Of a DNA stretch of 64,000 nt, positions 9,191 through 18,104 are shown piece by piece; within the stretch, counting starts at the first letter, position 1; each line of letters opens with the position of its first letter. A model generated the notes under the pieces. That model was not told where the DNA came from and ran no database searches. It was given only the letters and a program-made list of their open reading frames with translations. Location of the stretch: assembly GCF_020905375.1 (NCBI RefSeq), contig NZ_JAJJBU010000013.1, forward strand, positions 120,623-184,622. Direction: 5' to 3'. The position numbers and the translations under genes are program-made. Source of the DNA: Arthrobacter cryoconiti. Its GTDB lineage: Bacteria; Actinomycetota; Actinomycetes; Actinomycetales; Micrococcaceae.

Positions 9191-10381
9191 CTAGGGCTTC
9201 AGGGTATCGTCAAGCCAATCGAACATCCGCTGATGAAAGAGTGTGAGCGCTCCTGAATGACAGTGTTCGCCCGCGCCTTCGGAGGCCGTAAAGCTCATGA
9301 AGGTTTTCGGGCAGGTGAGGGCATCGTAAAGCATGACTGGTTGCCCTGTGAAGAAATGGTCTTCTTCTGCCTCGCACACCAGAGTCGGGCACTTGATCTG
9401 CGCCGCGACGTCCGTCAAATCATACTTGCCGACTTCCCCGAATAACCCCTGAGCGGTGTTGATTCCGAACGTCCACATGGCATTCGAGAGTTGCCAACAC
9501 ATCGCGGTCGGCAATTCTGTGCGATGGGCCAGCAAGTTTTCCATTGCACCAAGTCGCTGTTGCGGTTCAATCTTCTGAGCATCCAAGCCCGAGGTGAAGG
9601 CCCTAGCAAGGCTAAATAGGCCGTCGTAAGCGATGCATGCTGCGATCCGGGGTTCGAAGGCTGCGGCCCGAGGTGCCAGGTAACCTCCCATGCTCATCCC
9701 CAACAGTGCGATTCGGTCTGGGTCTACCCCCGGAAGAGTGATGGCGAAGTCTACAACCGGGGTAACGATGGCCTCCCAATCGTGCCGGAACTTGATTTTT
9801 TTGATACGCAGCGCGGAGCCCTGTCCGGGGCCCTCGAAGATTAGGCAGTTGTACCCGTGCTGTCGGGCAGCCTCGCCAACGGAGAAGTACATCTCCTCGA
9901 CCGTCGAGTCGAAACCGCCGTGTGCGAGCAGCGTGGGCCCAGGACGATCTCCGCTGACGTTGAGGTAATAGCCCTCGAGGAGCGTTCCCTCGTAAGGGAT
10001 TTGTACGCGCGTCCATCGAGCTTGAATCTCGGGAGCGTTTCTAAACGTCTCAATGGCACGCCGGGAAGATTTGGCCACCCTTGGATCATTGTCGGGATCA
10101 TCGCGTAGGAAAAACTCAGCTGTCCGGTAGTAGTTGGACGCCCGCAAGTAGGCGCTATTCGCACTGACGTCGTGTCCATTGGCGGCGCAAGTATCGCCGA
10201 TCGAAGCAACTCGGTCTGCAAGCGCATTCCATTCCCGGTACCAGGAGTCACCATCGCCGGCGGTTACTCGTTCTGCTGTCGAAATGACTTCTCCGATGTC
10301 AGCCCCACCGTAGGGGGTGTATCCAATCGAACGCAGCGTTTCATACGAAAAAGTTTCATCGGTGTCGAAGACTAAACGCAT
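9191..10381 (-). CDS. Alpha/beta hydrolase, 2,6-dihydroxypseudooxynicotine hydrolase-like
   Basis: Hydrolase of 396 residues with an N-terminal helical region (about 1-140) preceding an alpha/beta core, the layout of C-C bond hydrolases related to 2,6-dihydroxypseudooxynicotine hydrolase and FrsA/DUF1100 proteins. LLAHGGFDSTVEEMYF supplies the oxyanion region, LLGMSMGGYLAPRA the nucleophilic serine, EAEEDHFFTGQ the acid and GEHCHSGAL the histidine. ATG 10381 is chosen over an upstream frame start at 10456 because AGAGGAG lies 6 bases before it. Divergent from a TetR gene. The similarity is to the fold and domain layout; the substrate is unknown. Confidence 0.8.
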   Translation of the reverse strand: MRLVFDTDETFSYETLRSIGYTPYGGADIGEVISTAERVTAGDGDSWYREWNALADRVASIGDTCAANGHDVSANSAYLRASNYYRTAEFFLRDDPDNDPRVAKSSRRAIETFRNAPEIQARWTRVQIPYEGTLLEGYYLNVSGDRPGPTLLAHGGFDSTVEEMYFSVGEAARQHGYNCLIFEGPGQGSALRIKKIKFRHDWEAIVTPVVDFAITLPGVDPDRIALLGMSMGGYLAPRAAAFEPRIAACIAYDGLFSLARAFTSGLDAQKIEPQQRLGAMENLLAHRTELPTAMCWQLSNAMWTFGINTAQGLFGEVGKYDLTDVAAQIKCPTLVCEAEEDHFFTGQPVMLYDALTCPKTFMSFTASEGAGEHCHSGALTLFHQRMFDWLDDTLKP

Positions 10382-10411
10382 ACCAGCTCCTCTGTTATCG
10401 CAACTGAACGT

Positions 10412-10437
10412 TGCTATGATATGAGGATGGCATAGCA
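10412..10437. promoter_or_regulatory. Inverted repeat between hydrolase and TetR genes
   Basis: TGCTATG (10412-10418) and CATAGCA (10431-10437) form a 7-bp inverted repeat with a 12-base spacer in the 75-base divergent region. It is placed where a TetR dimer could control both genes. Function is inferred from symmetry and position. Confidence 0.45.
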
Positions 10438-10456
10438 TTTCTCTTAAAGCAACCAA

Positions 10457-11074
10457 ATGAGGCGTTTAGTGGTGAATGGCCAGGTGGTTCAAGGCTTACG
10501 GACAGGGGGCCGCAGTGCTCGGATACGCGAGTCTGTGCTTTCCGCCGCCTTTATCGAATTAGCGGAAAGCGGTTATGCGGACCTAAGTGTGGAGGCGGTG
10601 GCATCTCGAGCTGGGGTCAACAAGACCACCATCTATCGACGGTGGCAGACTCTTGAAGACCTCCTTGTGGATGCGCTCACGGTGGGGGCGCTGGAGATTC
10701 CCATTCCGGACACCGGCAGCGTTGAGGGTGATTTGCTTGCGGTAGGCCATGAATTGGCCAAACTACTGAACGACGGCGTGGGCCGCCAGATCGCGACGTT
10801 CGTCTTTACTGCCGGTCTCCGCTCTTCTGAACTGCGGGAAGCAACCAGAGGCTACTTCGAGGACCAGGCGGTGCGGGCGATTCCGATTATCGTTCGGGCG
10901 ATCGATCGTGGCGAACTCCCGACTGACTGCGATGCCAGCGCATTGCTCACCACTTTCCGCGCGCCGCTGTTCTACCAGCTGGTCACCACGGGGGACCCTA
11001 TTGATGTGGAGCTCATCGCCCAAGCCACGCGCGTTGCCCTGACTGCGGCGCGGGCCGGTTTGTTGGCAAAGTGA
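10457..11074 (+). CDS. TetR-family transcriptional regulator
   Basis: TetR regulator of 205 residues. The N-terminal DNA-binding domain spans about residues 22-70, with RESVLSAAFIELAESGY in helix 1 and VASRAGVNKTTIYRRW as the helix-turn-helix. The C-terminal part resembles the TetR_C domain seen in AcrR-like proteins (VFTAGLRSSELREA). ATG 10457 lacks a clear Shine-Dalgarno; a TAAAGC hexamer sits 6 bases upstream, a near match to the leaderless arrangement used elsewhere here, and a GTG at 10472 is an alternative. It probably regulates the divergent hydrolase and itself. Confidence 0.85.
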   Translation: MRRLVVNGQVVQGLRTGGRSARIRESVLSAAFIELAESGYADLSVEAVASRAGVNKTTIYRRWQTLEDLLVDALTVGALEIPIPDTGSVEGDLLAVGHELAKLLNDGVGRQIATFVFTAGLRSSELREATRGYFEDQAVRAIPIIVRAIDRGELPTDCDASALLTTFRAPLFYQLVTTGDPIDVELIAQATRVALTAARAGLLAK

Positions 11075-11172
11075 ACCCCCGGGGGTGTTTCCACTCGCAG
11101 CGCCTAAGGGGTCGCTGGGGTGGGGGAACTCGCACCTGTTTCAGTTTTCCACCGCGCGTCAAACGCGAATAC

Positions 11173-11201
11173 TTGCGAAGCTGTCAGTTAGCTGATAGAC
11201 A
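11173..11201 (+). promoter_or_regulatory. Probable promoter of the fdhD operon
   Basis: TTGCGA (11173-11178) and TAGACA (11196-11201) are separated by 17 bases, and the fdhD ATG lies 8 bases after the -10. The palindrome TCAGTTAGCTGA (11184-11195) occupies the spacer and might bind a regulator. The last base of the -10 is off consensus. Confidence 0.45.
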
Positions 11202-11209
11202 CTGAGACT

Positions 11210-12073
11210 ATGAGTAGGATCACAGCTCGACGACGAATCACTCGTGTTAAGTTAGGCGATTCACCGATCCGGCAAGAAGATGTACTGGCAGTCGAAGAGC
11301 CTCTGGAAATCAGGGTCGGCGGTCGATCGCTCGCTGTAACTATGCGTACGCCGGGTCATGACTTTGACTTAGCTGCCGGCTTTCTCGTCTCAGAGGGTGT
11401 GATTACCCGTGGCGGTGAATTCGCCCAGGCGAGGTACTGCGCCGGTGCGACGGTTGAGGGAGTCAACACCTATAACGTGCTGGATGTGACCTTGGCGGAC
11501 GGTGTCGCCCCACCAGATCCCAGCTTGGAACGCAATTTCTACACCACTAGTTCTTGTGGTGTCTGTGGGAAGGCCAGCATCGACATGGTGCGCACTCAAT
11601 CGGCCTATGAAGTTGCCGAAGATCCGCTTCGGATTGATGCCGCGGTCTTGGCGAGCTTCCCGGACAAGCTTCGGGCAGAACAGATGGTCTTCGAGAAAAC
11701 CGGGGGGCTGCACGCCGCAGGCCTTTTTGACGGAAAGACTGGCAAAATGCTTGTTCTTCGTGAAGACGTGGGCCGGCACAATGCCGTGGATAAAGTCATC
11801 GGCTGGGCCGTCAAAGAAGACCGGCTTCCGCTGCGCGGTACCGTTCTGATGGTTTCGGGGCGGGCCAGCTTCGAATTGACTCAGAAGGCAAAGATGGCGG
11901 GTATCCCCGTCCTGGCGGCTGTTTCGGCACCGTCGTCCTTAGCCGCCGAATTGGCAGTTGAGGTGGGATTGACTTTGGTGGGTTTCCTGCGTGGGGACTC
12001 AATGGTGATCTACTCTGGCGACCAGCGAGTGGTCGAAGTCGACGCAACGGTGAAAGAAGGTAGTTTCGCATGA
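11210..12073 (+). CDS. fdhD: Formate dehydrogenase accessory sulfurtransferase FdhD
   Basis: FdhD transfers sulfur from a cysteine desulfurase to the molybdenum bis-guanine-dinucleotide cofactor, which formate dehydrogenases need. The protein has 287 residues, close to E. coli FdhD, with the conserved cysteine pair in [12 protein letters not shown] (Cys116 and Cys119), the segments [17 protein letters not shown] and GGLHAAG, and [15 protein letters not shown]. It is the first gene of an operon and overlaps the downstream oxidoreductase by ATGA, so the accessory protein and its probable client are made together. Confidence 0.95.
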   Translation: MSRITARRRITRVKLGDSPIRQEDVLAVEEPLEIRVGGRSLAVTMRTPGHDFDLAAGFLVSEGVITRGGEFAQARYCAGATVEGVNTYNVLDVTLADGVAPPDPSLERNFYTTSSCGVCGKASIDMVRTQSAYEVAEDPLRIDAAVLASFPDKLRAEQMVFEKTGGLHAAGLFDGKTGKMLVLREDVGRHNAVDKVIGWAVKEDRLPLRGTVLMVSGRASFELTQKAKMAGIPVLAAVSAPSSLAAELAVEVGLTLVGFLRGDSMVIYSGDQRVVEVDATVKEGSFA

Positions 12074-14421
12074 CTGGAAAAGCCCCGATTGAGGATATCA
12101 ACGAAGATGCCACGGAGATGGTCGTCGGAGAGCCTAAGACGTGGGCTGCCGGGGTGCCTGGGGTCACCCACTCCATGGGCCCTGCTTTTGCGGAAATGGG
12201 GATTGGCCGCAGTCTGAAACTTATGACGAACATGAACCAGAAGGATGGCTTCGACTGCATGAGCTGTGCGTGGCCGGATCCGGATCACCGCAAATCGTTT
12301 GAGTTCTGTGAAAATGGCGCTAAGGCTGTCACCTGGGAGGCCACTCCTGTCACTATTCCTAGGAGTTTTTGGTCGGAGTATTCAATCACCAATCTGTTGG
12401 ATAAATCAGAGTATTGGTTAGGCATGCAGGGCCGGTTGGTTGAGCCTCTCTACAAGCCCAAGGGCAAGGACAACTATCAGCCCATTAGCTGGGATAACGC
12501 GTTCAGGCTCGTAGGCGATCGACTCAAGGAGCTTGAATCTCCGAATGAAGCTACGTTCTACACCAGTGGACGTACGGCAAATGAGACGGCTTTCATCTAT
12601 CAACTGCTGGCTCGATCCTTTGGTACCAACAACCTCCCTGACTGTTCCAATATGTGCCATGAATCCACCGGAAAGGCCATGGGTGAGGTCATTGGCATTG
12701 GGAAGAATACGATCGCTTACAAGGACTTCGCGAAGGCTGACCTGATCATCGTTATGGGTCAAAACCCCGGAACGAACCACCCTCGGATGCTGACAGCGTT
12801 GGAGGAGGCGAAAGAGGCCGGGGCGGAGATTGTGGCTATTAACCCGCTTCTCGAGGCTGGGCTGATCCGCTACAAGAACCCGCAAAAGGTCAAGGGGATC
12901 ATCGGTCACGGTACGGGCCTTGCCGATCAATATCTGCAGATCCGCGCCGGAGGTGACGGCTGGCTCATGAAGGCAATTTCCAAACAAGTTTTGGACGCCG
13001 AAGCAGCGGCACCAGGAGCGGTACTCGACCACAAATTCATTGATGAGCATTGTTCCGGCCTTGAAGAATTCGCGGATCATGTTTCCGGATTGGATCATGA
13101 AGCTGTGCTCCGGGCCACGGGGCTGACGACGGCGGAAATCGATGAGCTTGCTGCGCGGTATCTAAAGGCAGACAAAGTGATCATCACGTGGGCAATGGGG
13201 CTGACGCAGCACAAAGACGCCGTATCCATCATCAAAGAAGTGATCAATTTACTCCTTCTTCGCGGAAACATGGGTAAGCCTGGGGCTGGTGCCTCTCCGA
13301 TCCGAGGTCACAGCAATGTCCAAGGTGACCGAACAATGGGAATTTGGGAGCAGATGCCCCCGGCTTTCTTGGATAAGCTCCAGGCGGAATTCAACTTCGA
13401 TCCGCCCCGCGAGGATGGCTATGACGTGGTCAAAGCCGTCGAAGCGATGCTTGACCACAAGACCAAAGTATGGATCGCCATGGGCGGCAATATGGTAGCT
13501 GCGGTCTCAGATACCGTGGCAGCCGAAGCCGGCTTCCGTAACGTGGGCCTCAATGTTCAGATCTCAACGAAACTGAATCGTAATCACCTCACGGTGGGCG
13601 AGGAAGCTTTGATTTTGCCGACTATGGGCCGCACCGACATCGATGTCCAGGCGTCTGGCCCGCAGATGGTTACCGTTGAAGATTCCGTCTGTGCGATTCA
13701 CGCGAGCCGCGGCAAAGTTCCGCCGGTCTCGGATAATTTGCTGTCGGAGATTTCGATCGTCACCCGGATTGCGCGGGCAGTCTTCGGCGACGACGGACCG
13801 ATCAACTGGGCCGGGTTCGAGGCGAACTATGACACTATTCGCGATCACATTGAACATGTCGTTAAGGGCTTCGATAACTTCAATGAGCGGCTCAAGAGAG
13901 ACAACGGCTTTATCCTCCCGCACGGACCGCGTGATTCGCGTACCTTCAACACGCCGTCGGGCAAGGCACTCATTACCGTCAACGAACTTGAATACATCGA
14001 TTGCCCGCCGGGGCGCCTTCTGCTTCAGTCAATGCGCGCACACGATCAGTTCAATACGACTATTTACAGTCTTGATGACCGCTACCGTGGCATCAAGAAG
14101 AGTCGGCGAGTGATTTTTGTCAATCCGGACGACCTAACGCAGCTCGGCGTCAAAGATGGTCAAATCGTCGATGTGCACAGCGAGTTTACCGACAATGTTG
14201 ACAGGGTGGTGCGCAATTTCAAAGTTGTTTCCTTCCCGACTTCACGCGGGTGTGCGGCGACGTACTTTCCGGAAGGAAACCCCCTTGTCCCGCTGGGCTT
14301 CACGGCTGATGGCAGCAACACCCCGGCGTCCAAGTCGGTCGTCATCAGGCTAGAACCTGTTTCGACGCAAGATGTGCAAGAAGCGAACAGTACACCGGAA
14401 GGACTATTAGCGGGAGCGTAA
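12070..14421 (+). CDS. FdhF/YdeP-family molybdopterin oxidoreductase (formate dehydrogenase-like)
   Basis: Molybdopterin oxidoreductase of 783 residues of the FdhF/YdeP type. Near residues 57-80 [11 protein letters not shown] and FEFC supply three cysteines, fewer than the four of a standard [4Fe-4S] site. SNMCHESTG (Cys196) is at the place of the Sec/Cys molybdenum ligand in formate dehydrogenases. [23 protein letters not shown] and the C-terminal molydopterin-binding domain (about 650-765, [12 protein letters not shown]) follow. Coupling to fdhD supports a bis-MGD cofactor and possible formate oxidation. YdeP relatives are linked to acid resistance in E. coli, so the reaction is not certain. 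Cytoplasmic: I see no twin-arginine signal. Confidence 0.85.
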   Translation: MTGKAPIEDINEDATEMVVGEPKTWAAGVPGVTHSMGPAFAEMGIGRSLKLMTNMNQKDGFDCMSCAWPDPDHRKSFEFCENGAKAVTWEATPVTIPRSFWSEYSITNLLDKSEYWLGMQGRLVEPLYKPKGKDNYQPISWDNAFRLVGDRLKELESPNEATFYTSGRTANETAFIYQLLARSFGTNNLPDCSNMCHESTGKAMGEVIGIGKNTIAYKDFAKADLIIVMGQNPGTNHPRMLTALEEAKEAGAEIVAINPLLEAGLIRYKNPQKVKGIIGHGTGLADQYLQIRAGGDGWLMKAISKQVLDAEAAAPGAVLDHKFIDEHCSGLEEFADHVSGLDHEAVLRATGLTTAEIDELAARYLKADKVIITWAMGLTQHKDAVSIIKEVINLLLLRGNMGKPGAGASPIRGHSNVQGDRTMGIWEQMPPAFLDKLQAEFNFDPPREDGYDVVKAVEAMLDHKTKVWIAMGGNMVAAVSDTVAAEAGFRNVGLNVQISTKLNRNHLTVGEEALILPTMGRTDIDVQASGPQMVTVEDSVCAIHASRGKVPPVSDNLLSEISIVTRIARAVFGDDGPINWAGFEANYDTIRDHIEHVVKGFDNFNERLKRDNGFILPHGPRDSRTFNTPSGKALITVNELEYIDCPPGRLLLQSMRAHDQFNTTIYSLDDRYRGIKKSRRVIFVNPDDLTQLGVKDGQIVDVHSEFTDNVDRVVRNFKVVSFPTSRGCAATYFPEGNPLVPLGFTADGSNTPASKSVVIRLEPVSTQDVQEANSTPEGLLAGA

Positions 14422-14524
14422 CGATGGCGGCCCGCAGAGAGATTCCGGCGGGCCGCCCGCAAGGTGTGTGCATCACGAGGGTCCTGAAAGAAGACTTGTT
14501 CAACACCAATAGAGAGGTAGAGCT

Positions 14525-15823
14525 ATGTCATCACTAGCTGCTGCGACCGGGGGAACGGCCAAGACACCGACGGCTGGACGATGGGGGATTGTGATAGCAG
14601 CGCTATTGCTGCAGTTCTCCATCGGTGCCGTCTACGCGTGGAGCGTCTTTAGCTCGGCGCTGAAGAAGCCTGATGCCATGGGGCTCACCAACCCCGAAGC
14701 GTCCCTGCCTTTCACCGTCACTATTGGCATGATCTTCATCGGAAGTTACATTGGTGGAAGAATCCAAGACAAAAAAGGACCGCGACCGGTGGCGCTGACC
14801 GGTGGCGTCATCTATGCCATCGGGTGCATCATCGCCTCGTTTGCGCTCTCGCATGACAATACTCAACTGTGGCTTCTGGTCTTAGGGTATGGGGTTATCA
14901 GTGGCTTTGGCCTAGGGTTCGCCTACATTGTGCCGATCGCCATGTTGCAGAAATGGTTCCCCGACAAGCGCGGACTTATTACCGGCCTCGCTGTGGCAGG
15001 GTTCGGATTCGGTGCCGTCCTTACCGCTCCCGTCGCCCAGTGGCTGATCGCTATGGCTCCGACCGAGCCGAACCGGGCGTTCTTGCCTCTCGGCATCGGT
15101 TACCTAGTGCTTGCTGTTATCGGGGCATCGTTCTTTCGCAATCCACCCGCCGGATACACGGTACCGGGTTGGGTGCCCTCTGCTAATGGCAGGGCACAGG
15201 ACAGCTACAAGCAGTTCACCGAGAAGGAAGCACTGCGCACTCCTCAGTGGTACCTGCTGGCGGCCATCCTTACGCTGAACGTCACAGTCGGCATCGCCTT
15301 GATCGCCCAAGCTAACTCCAGTGCTATCGACATCGCTGGGTACAGCGTTGCCGGTGCGGCGGCCTTGGTCGGCGTCCTGGCACTGTTCAACGGCGGTGGC
15401 CGTATCTTCTGGGCTTGGGTTTCTGGGAAAACCGGCCGAATGGTGGCTTTCTCCATGATGCTTGGGCTGCAGGGGATCTGCCTACTGATCATCCCGCACG
15501 CCAGTAACGCTGCGCTGTTCTTCATCCTCGCAGCCGTGATTTACCTCTGCTACGGCGGCGGGTTCGGCACCATGCCAGCGACGGCAGGTGACTTCTTTGG
15601 TGTCAAGCACGCCGGGGCGATCTACGGGCTCATGATCATCGGTTGGAGCCTCGGAGGGATTATCGGGCCGCCCATCATTGCTGCCTTGGTCGGCACTGAT
15701 AAGAACTACACCCTGGGCTACACCGTGATTGGTGTCATCGCCCTAGTCGCCATAATCGTTCCAGTCATCACTAAGATGCCCAAAACCGAGGTTGCGAAAG
15801 AGGCTCACGCTAGCCAGAAGTGA
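14525..15823 (+). CDS. OFA-family MFS transporter (oxalate/formate antiporter-like)
   Basis: MFS protein of 432 residues with about 12 membrane segments, resembling the OFA (oxalate:formate antiporter) family: QFSIGAVYAWSVFSSAL at helix 1, GGRIQDKKGPRPVALTGG as the helix 2-3 loop, QKWFPDKRGLITGLAVAGFGFGA, and YGGGFGTMPATAGDFFG in the C-terminal half. GAGAGGTAGAG precedes the ATG. It lies 103 bases after the FdhF-like gene on the same strand and ends at an intrinsic terminator, which closes the operon. It probably exchanges formate, oxalate or another small carboxylate; many OFA members have other substrates. Confidence 0.87.
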   Translation: MSSLAAATGGTAKTPTAGRWGIVIAALLLQFSIGAVYAWSVFSSALKKPDAMGLTNPEASLPFTVTIGMIFIGSYIGGRIQDKKGPRPVALTGGVIYAIGCIIASFALSHDNTQLWLLVLGYGVISGFGLGFAYIVPIAMLQKWFPDKRGLITGLAVAGFGFGAVLTAPVAQWLIAMAPTEPNRAFLPLGIGYLVLAVIGASFFRNPPAGYTVPGWVPSANGRAQDSYKQFTEKEALRTPQWYLLAAILTLNVTVGIALIAQANSSAIDIAGYSVAGAAALVGVLALFNGGGRIFWAWVSGKTGRMVAFSMMLGLQGICLLIIPHASNAALFFILAAVIYLCYGGGFGTMPATAGDFFGVKHAGAIYGLMIIGWSLGGIIGPPIIAALVGTDKNYTLGYTVIGVIALVAIIVPVITKMPKTEVAKEAHASQK

Positions 15824-15830
15824 ATTTCCA

Positions 15831-15866
15831 AGAGGGTGGCGCCAGAGATGGCACCACCCTCTTTTT
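15831..15866 (+). terminator. Intrinsic terminator after the OFA transporter gene
   Basis: Thirteen-base arms (15831-15843 and 15850-15862) pair with one C-A mismatch around a 6-base loop and run into TTTTT (15862-15866). This is the only classic rho-independent terminator I see in the window. It overlaps the 3' end of the convergent TetR gene by two bases. Confidence 0.88.
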
Positions 15867-16461
15867 AACGCATTGCCCCATCGATGAGGGCGTCGAGGCC
15901 CTCATCGGCACGCCGGTATCCGAAGACGACTCTTAGGTAAAGCGGTGCGAGGATTCGGTCCAGGACATCGGAAGCCTCCGGGACATTCTCGCCACGAATC
16001 CGCGCGCGCTCGAACGCCTGATCCAGTTGCGCAGAACGCTGCTTCAAGTATCCGCGAGCCTGTTCCCGGCGCAGGATCGTATCCTCATCGCCGCCGGAGC
16101 CGGTTACATCTGAGCGGCTGAGGGCTTCGAAGAGTGAGAATCCCCCTGGCAGGACGATTTGTGCTGCTGTCGATTCCGCCCACGCCCGAAGGTCCCCGCG
16201 TAGTGATCCGGTATCTGGAATGGGTGAATCGCGGCTTATCTGCTGTGTGGCTGCATCGAGGACCAATGTGTCGACGTTGCGCCATCGTCGGTAAAGAGTA
16301 GCTTCGTGTAGTCCGGACCGGTCTGAGATTTCTCTCATGGTTAGCCCTTCACGTCCTCGCTCTGCAATCAACGCGAGGACTGCGTTGTGTGCGGCACCGG
16401 CGGTGCGGGCTGTCCGGCCGCCGGGTCGGGCTATTCCAGACGGAGAGCTTGGAGTGTTCAC
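15865..16461 (-). CDS. TetR-family transcriptional regulator
   Basis: TetR regulator of 199 residues. The DNA-binding domain covers about residues 15-65, with AAHNAVLALIAERGREGL and MREISDRSGLHEATLYRRW as helix-turn-helix. The frame is open to 16644, but GTG 16461 is chosen: it follows TAGGAT by 7 bases on the minus strand and gives a normal TetR N-terminus, while the extra N-terminal 61 codons would cover both operator copies. One operator lies directly upstream of its -10, consistent with autorepression, and the other faces the divergent SRPBCC gene. Confidence 0.85.
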   Translation of the reverse strand: MNTPSSPSGIARPGGRTARTAGAAHNAVLALIAERGREGLTMREISDRSGLHEATLYRRWRNVDTLVLDAATQQISRDSPIPDTGSLRGDLRAWAESTAAQIVLPGGFSLFEALSRSDVTGSGGDEDTILRREQARGYLKQRSAQLDQAFERARIRGENVPEASDVLDRILAPLYLRVVFGYRRADEGLDALIDGAMR

Positions 16462-16468
16462 CCGAACG

Positions 16469-16498
16469 ATCCTAGCTAACGCGAACTTTCTTGCAAAA
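16469..16498 (-). promoter_or_regulatory. TetR gene promoter with operator copy 1
   Basis: On the minus strand TAGGAT (16469-16474) stands 7 bases before the GTG start. Just upstream, 16476-16498 reads TGCAAGAA-N5-GCGTTAG with one central-right mismatch (TCGCGTTAG), matching the second copy at 16585-16607 in 17 of 23 positions. Repressor binding would block this promoter. Confidence 0.6.
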
Positions 16499-16584
16499 TC
16501 GATTCGAAGGCAGGAGCTATCAGTCTTCAAGTGAGCCAACGTCCCCTTTTGCATGAACCGTCTGCTGCGAGGTAGCCTGAGACT

Positions 16585-16607
16585 TAATGCAAGAACTCTT
16601 GCGTTAG
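16585..16607. promoter_or_regulatory. TetR operator copy 2, near-perfect palindrome
   Basis: The centre GCAAGA-AC-TCTTGC is perfectly symmetric and symmetry extends to a 20-base palindrome (16586-16605) with a single mismatched pair. It lies about 110 bases upstream of the SRPBCC gene. The match to copy 1 beside the TetR gene identifies the pair as the probable sites of that regulator. Confidence 0.65.
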
Positions 16608-16715
16608 TGGTGTTGTTGCGTTCTAACAATCGTTCCTCCAGCACGATTGTCTACCCGCCTCATAGCCATCACTGGACGCTGCGAGCGTAGTGGTCCCGAC
16701 GAAAAGGAATAGACC

Positions 16716-17189
16716 GTGACCGAATTCGATATTGATCGCTCCGCCCCTGTCCTCGTTAAACAGGGGGTGACGATTCACGCGCCCCAGGATTTGGTTTGGC
16801 GCTTGCTCATCGACGTCGACAAATGGACGAGCTGGCGCTCGGATGTTGATTCGGCGGAGTTGATGGGTGACTTCGAGACGGGCCAGATGTTCCGGTGGAA
16901 GACCGAAGGATTGGAGATTGACTCCTGGATTCGCGAAGTCCTTCCTCTCCGACGTGTGGCGTGGGGCGGAACGGCGCAGGGAATCGTCGCGGCACACACT
17001 TGGCTGTTCCTGCCAGTGGAGGGCGGGGTCCGTATTGTTACGGAGGAAAGTTGGAGCGGGAAAGTCGTCGATGCGGATCCTGCAAGTGCGCAATCGATCC
17101 TCGAAGCAGCCATCGCCCTATGGCTCAGCGAACTACAGCAAGCAGCCACTGGCAACGTCGTCGCAGGAAAACCGGCTGGCTCGAGGTAA
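16716..17189 (+). CDS. SRPBCC-family protein
   Basis: START/Bet v1-like (SRPBCC, polyketide cyclase-type) protein of 157 residues with a predicted ligand cavity: VTIHAPQDLVWRLLIDVDKW at the first strand-helix, FRWKTEGLEIDSWIREV and LRRVAWGGTAQGI in the central sheet, and a long C-terminal helix ILEAAIALWLSELQQAA. GTG 16716 has AAGGA 8 bases upstream. The gene is divergent from the TetR gene and is its most likely target. A role in binding or modifying a small hydrophobic molecule is plausible; no reaction can be assigned. Confidence 0.8.
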   Translation: MTEFDIDRSAPVLVKQGVTIHAPQDLVWRLLIDVDKWTSWRSDVDSAELMGDFETGQMFRWKTEGLEIDSWIREVLPLRRVAWGGTAQGIVAAHTWLFLPVEGGVRIVTEESWSGKVVDADPASAQSILEAAIALWLSELQQAATGNVVAGKPAGSR

Positions 17190-17198
17190 CTACGGTTT

Positions 17199-17253
17199 CA
17201 TTGTGCAGCTGATGCGGGTTTGACGGAGTTACACCCGCATCAGCTGCACAATG
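17199..17253. terminator. Perfect 21-bp stem-loop between convergent genes
   Basis: Arms 17199-17219 and 17233-17253 are perfectly complementary over 21 bp with a 13-base loop. There is no U-tract on either side. It fills almost the whole 73-base space between the SRPBCC gene and the DUF427 gene. Bidirectional termination is the likely role, by inference from position and stability. Confidence 0.7.
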
Positions 17254-17262
17254 AGTAACACC

Positions 17263-18093
17263 TTAGAGCTCAGTGACGTCAACCAAATTTTCGTAGAAGC
17301 ACACGTACCCAGCGATCTCTGCGGCAGGAGCCAGCGGGGAGACGTAACTCCACGCAATATCGCCTGAAACCTCCGTTGTGTGTGCCAACTTCCAATAACT
17401 GGCGGTTCCCTTATACGGGCAGAGCGTGGCGGAGTCCGTTGGTACCAGGGCATCCCAATCGACGTCGGCTGAAGGGAGATAGATCCGCTCCGCCATGCCG
17501 GTCTCGAACACCATGACGGGGTTAGTTGACTCCGCGAGCACCACTTCACCCACCGTCACACGCACATGCCGGGAACTATGGCGGATATCCACCCGGTGGA
17601 AAGGATCGCGCGGGTGGGACTGGACGGAATCCTCCTCCTCGAACCAATCAAAAGCGTCCGAATCGAACTCAATGTAGCCCTCAAGATCAGGGTCTTCAAG
17701 CCGAAAAGCGGCGCCGCTGGCTGTTTCACCGCCAGCGGAGACATCCAACGGCATCCCCGGGGTGCTGTGACGGCTAAATGGTATGCCGGGGTGGGCGGCA
17801 CGCTGATTGGAGTTTTCAGCTGACACTGGTGCGCTGGGACTGAGCACGCCAAGAACGCCGTCGGCCGGGACTGCGTAGCACGGGACTACTCGCCGAGGCT
17901 CCCAGATGATGACGGCTCGCCGGGAATCGAGTACCGGGACACCGCCGAGGAACGCGCGGATGTGTTTAGTGGTTGGCTCATACCGCAGTTCACGGGCGAG
18001 GTCGTGCAGGGATGCGGAAATTTTGGTCGCCATGACTAAATCGTGCACGCTTTGCCCGGGTTTGTCGAGTGAATTGGACGGTGAGCGCCGCAA
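17263..18093 (-). CDS. DUF427 domain protein, tandem
   Basis: Protein of 276 residues with two DUF427 regions. The first is around residues 45-75 (GGVPVLDSRRAVIIWE), the second around 175-265 (VRVTVGEVVLAESTNPVMVFETG, with LCPYKGTASYW). TTG 18093 is chosen because AAAGGA lies 9 bases upstream and overlaps the paaR stop; ATG 18033 is an alternative without a ribosome site. The close coupling to paaR suggests cotranscription with paaI-paaK-paaR, although nothing in phenylacetate catabolism is known to need DUF427. The biochemical function of the family is not known to me. Confidence 0.78.
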   Translation of the reverse strand: MRRSPSNSLDKPGQSVHDLVMATKISASLHDLARELRYEPTTKHIRAFLGGVPVLDSRRAVIIWEPRRVVPCYAVPADGVLGVLSPSAPVSAENSNQRAAHPGIPFSRHSTPGMPLDVSAGGETASGAAFRLEDPDLEGYIEFDSDAFDWFEEEDSVQSHPRDPFHRVDIRHSSRHVRVTVGEVVLAESTNPVMVFETGMAERIYLPSADVDWDALVPTDSATLCPYKGTASYWKLAHTTEVSGDIAWSYVSPLAPAAEIAGYVCFYENLVDVTEL

Positions 18094-18104
18094 GTGACGG
18101 TCCT

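Noticed and set aside
16462..16644. Extended N-terminus of the TetR protein
   Set aside because: It would read through both operator copies and give an atypical 61-residue leader; GTG 16461 has a -10 at the right distance.
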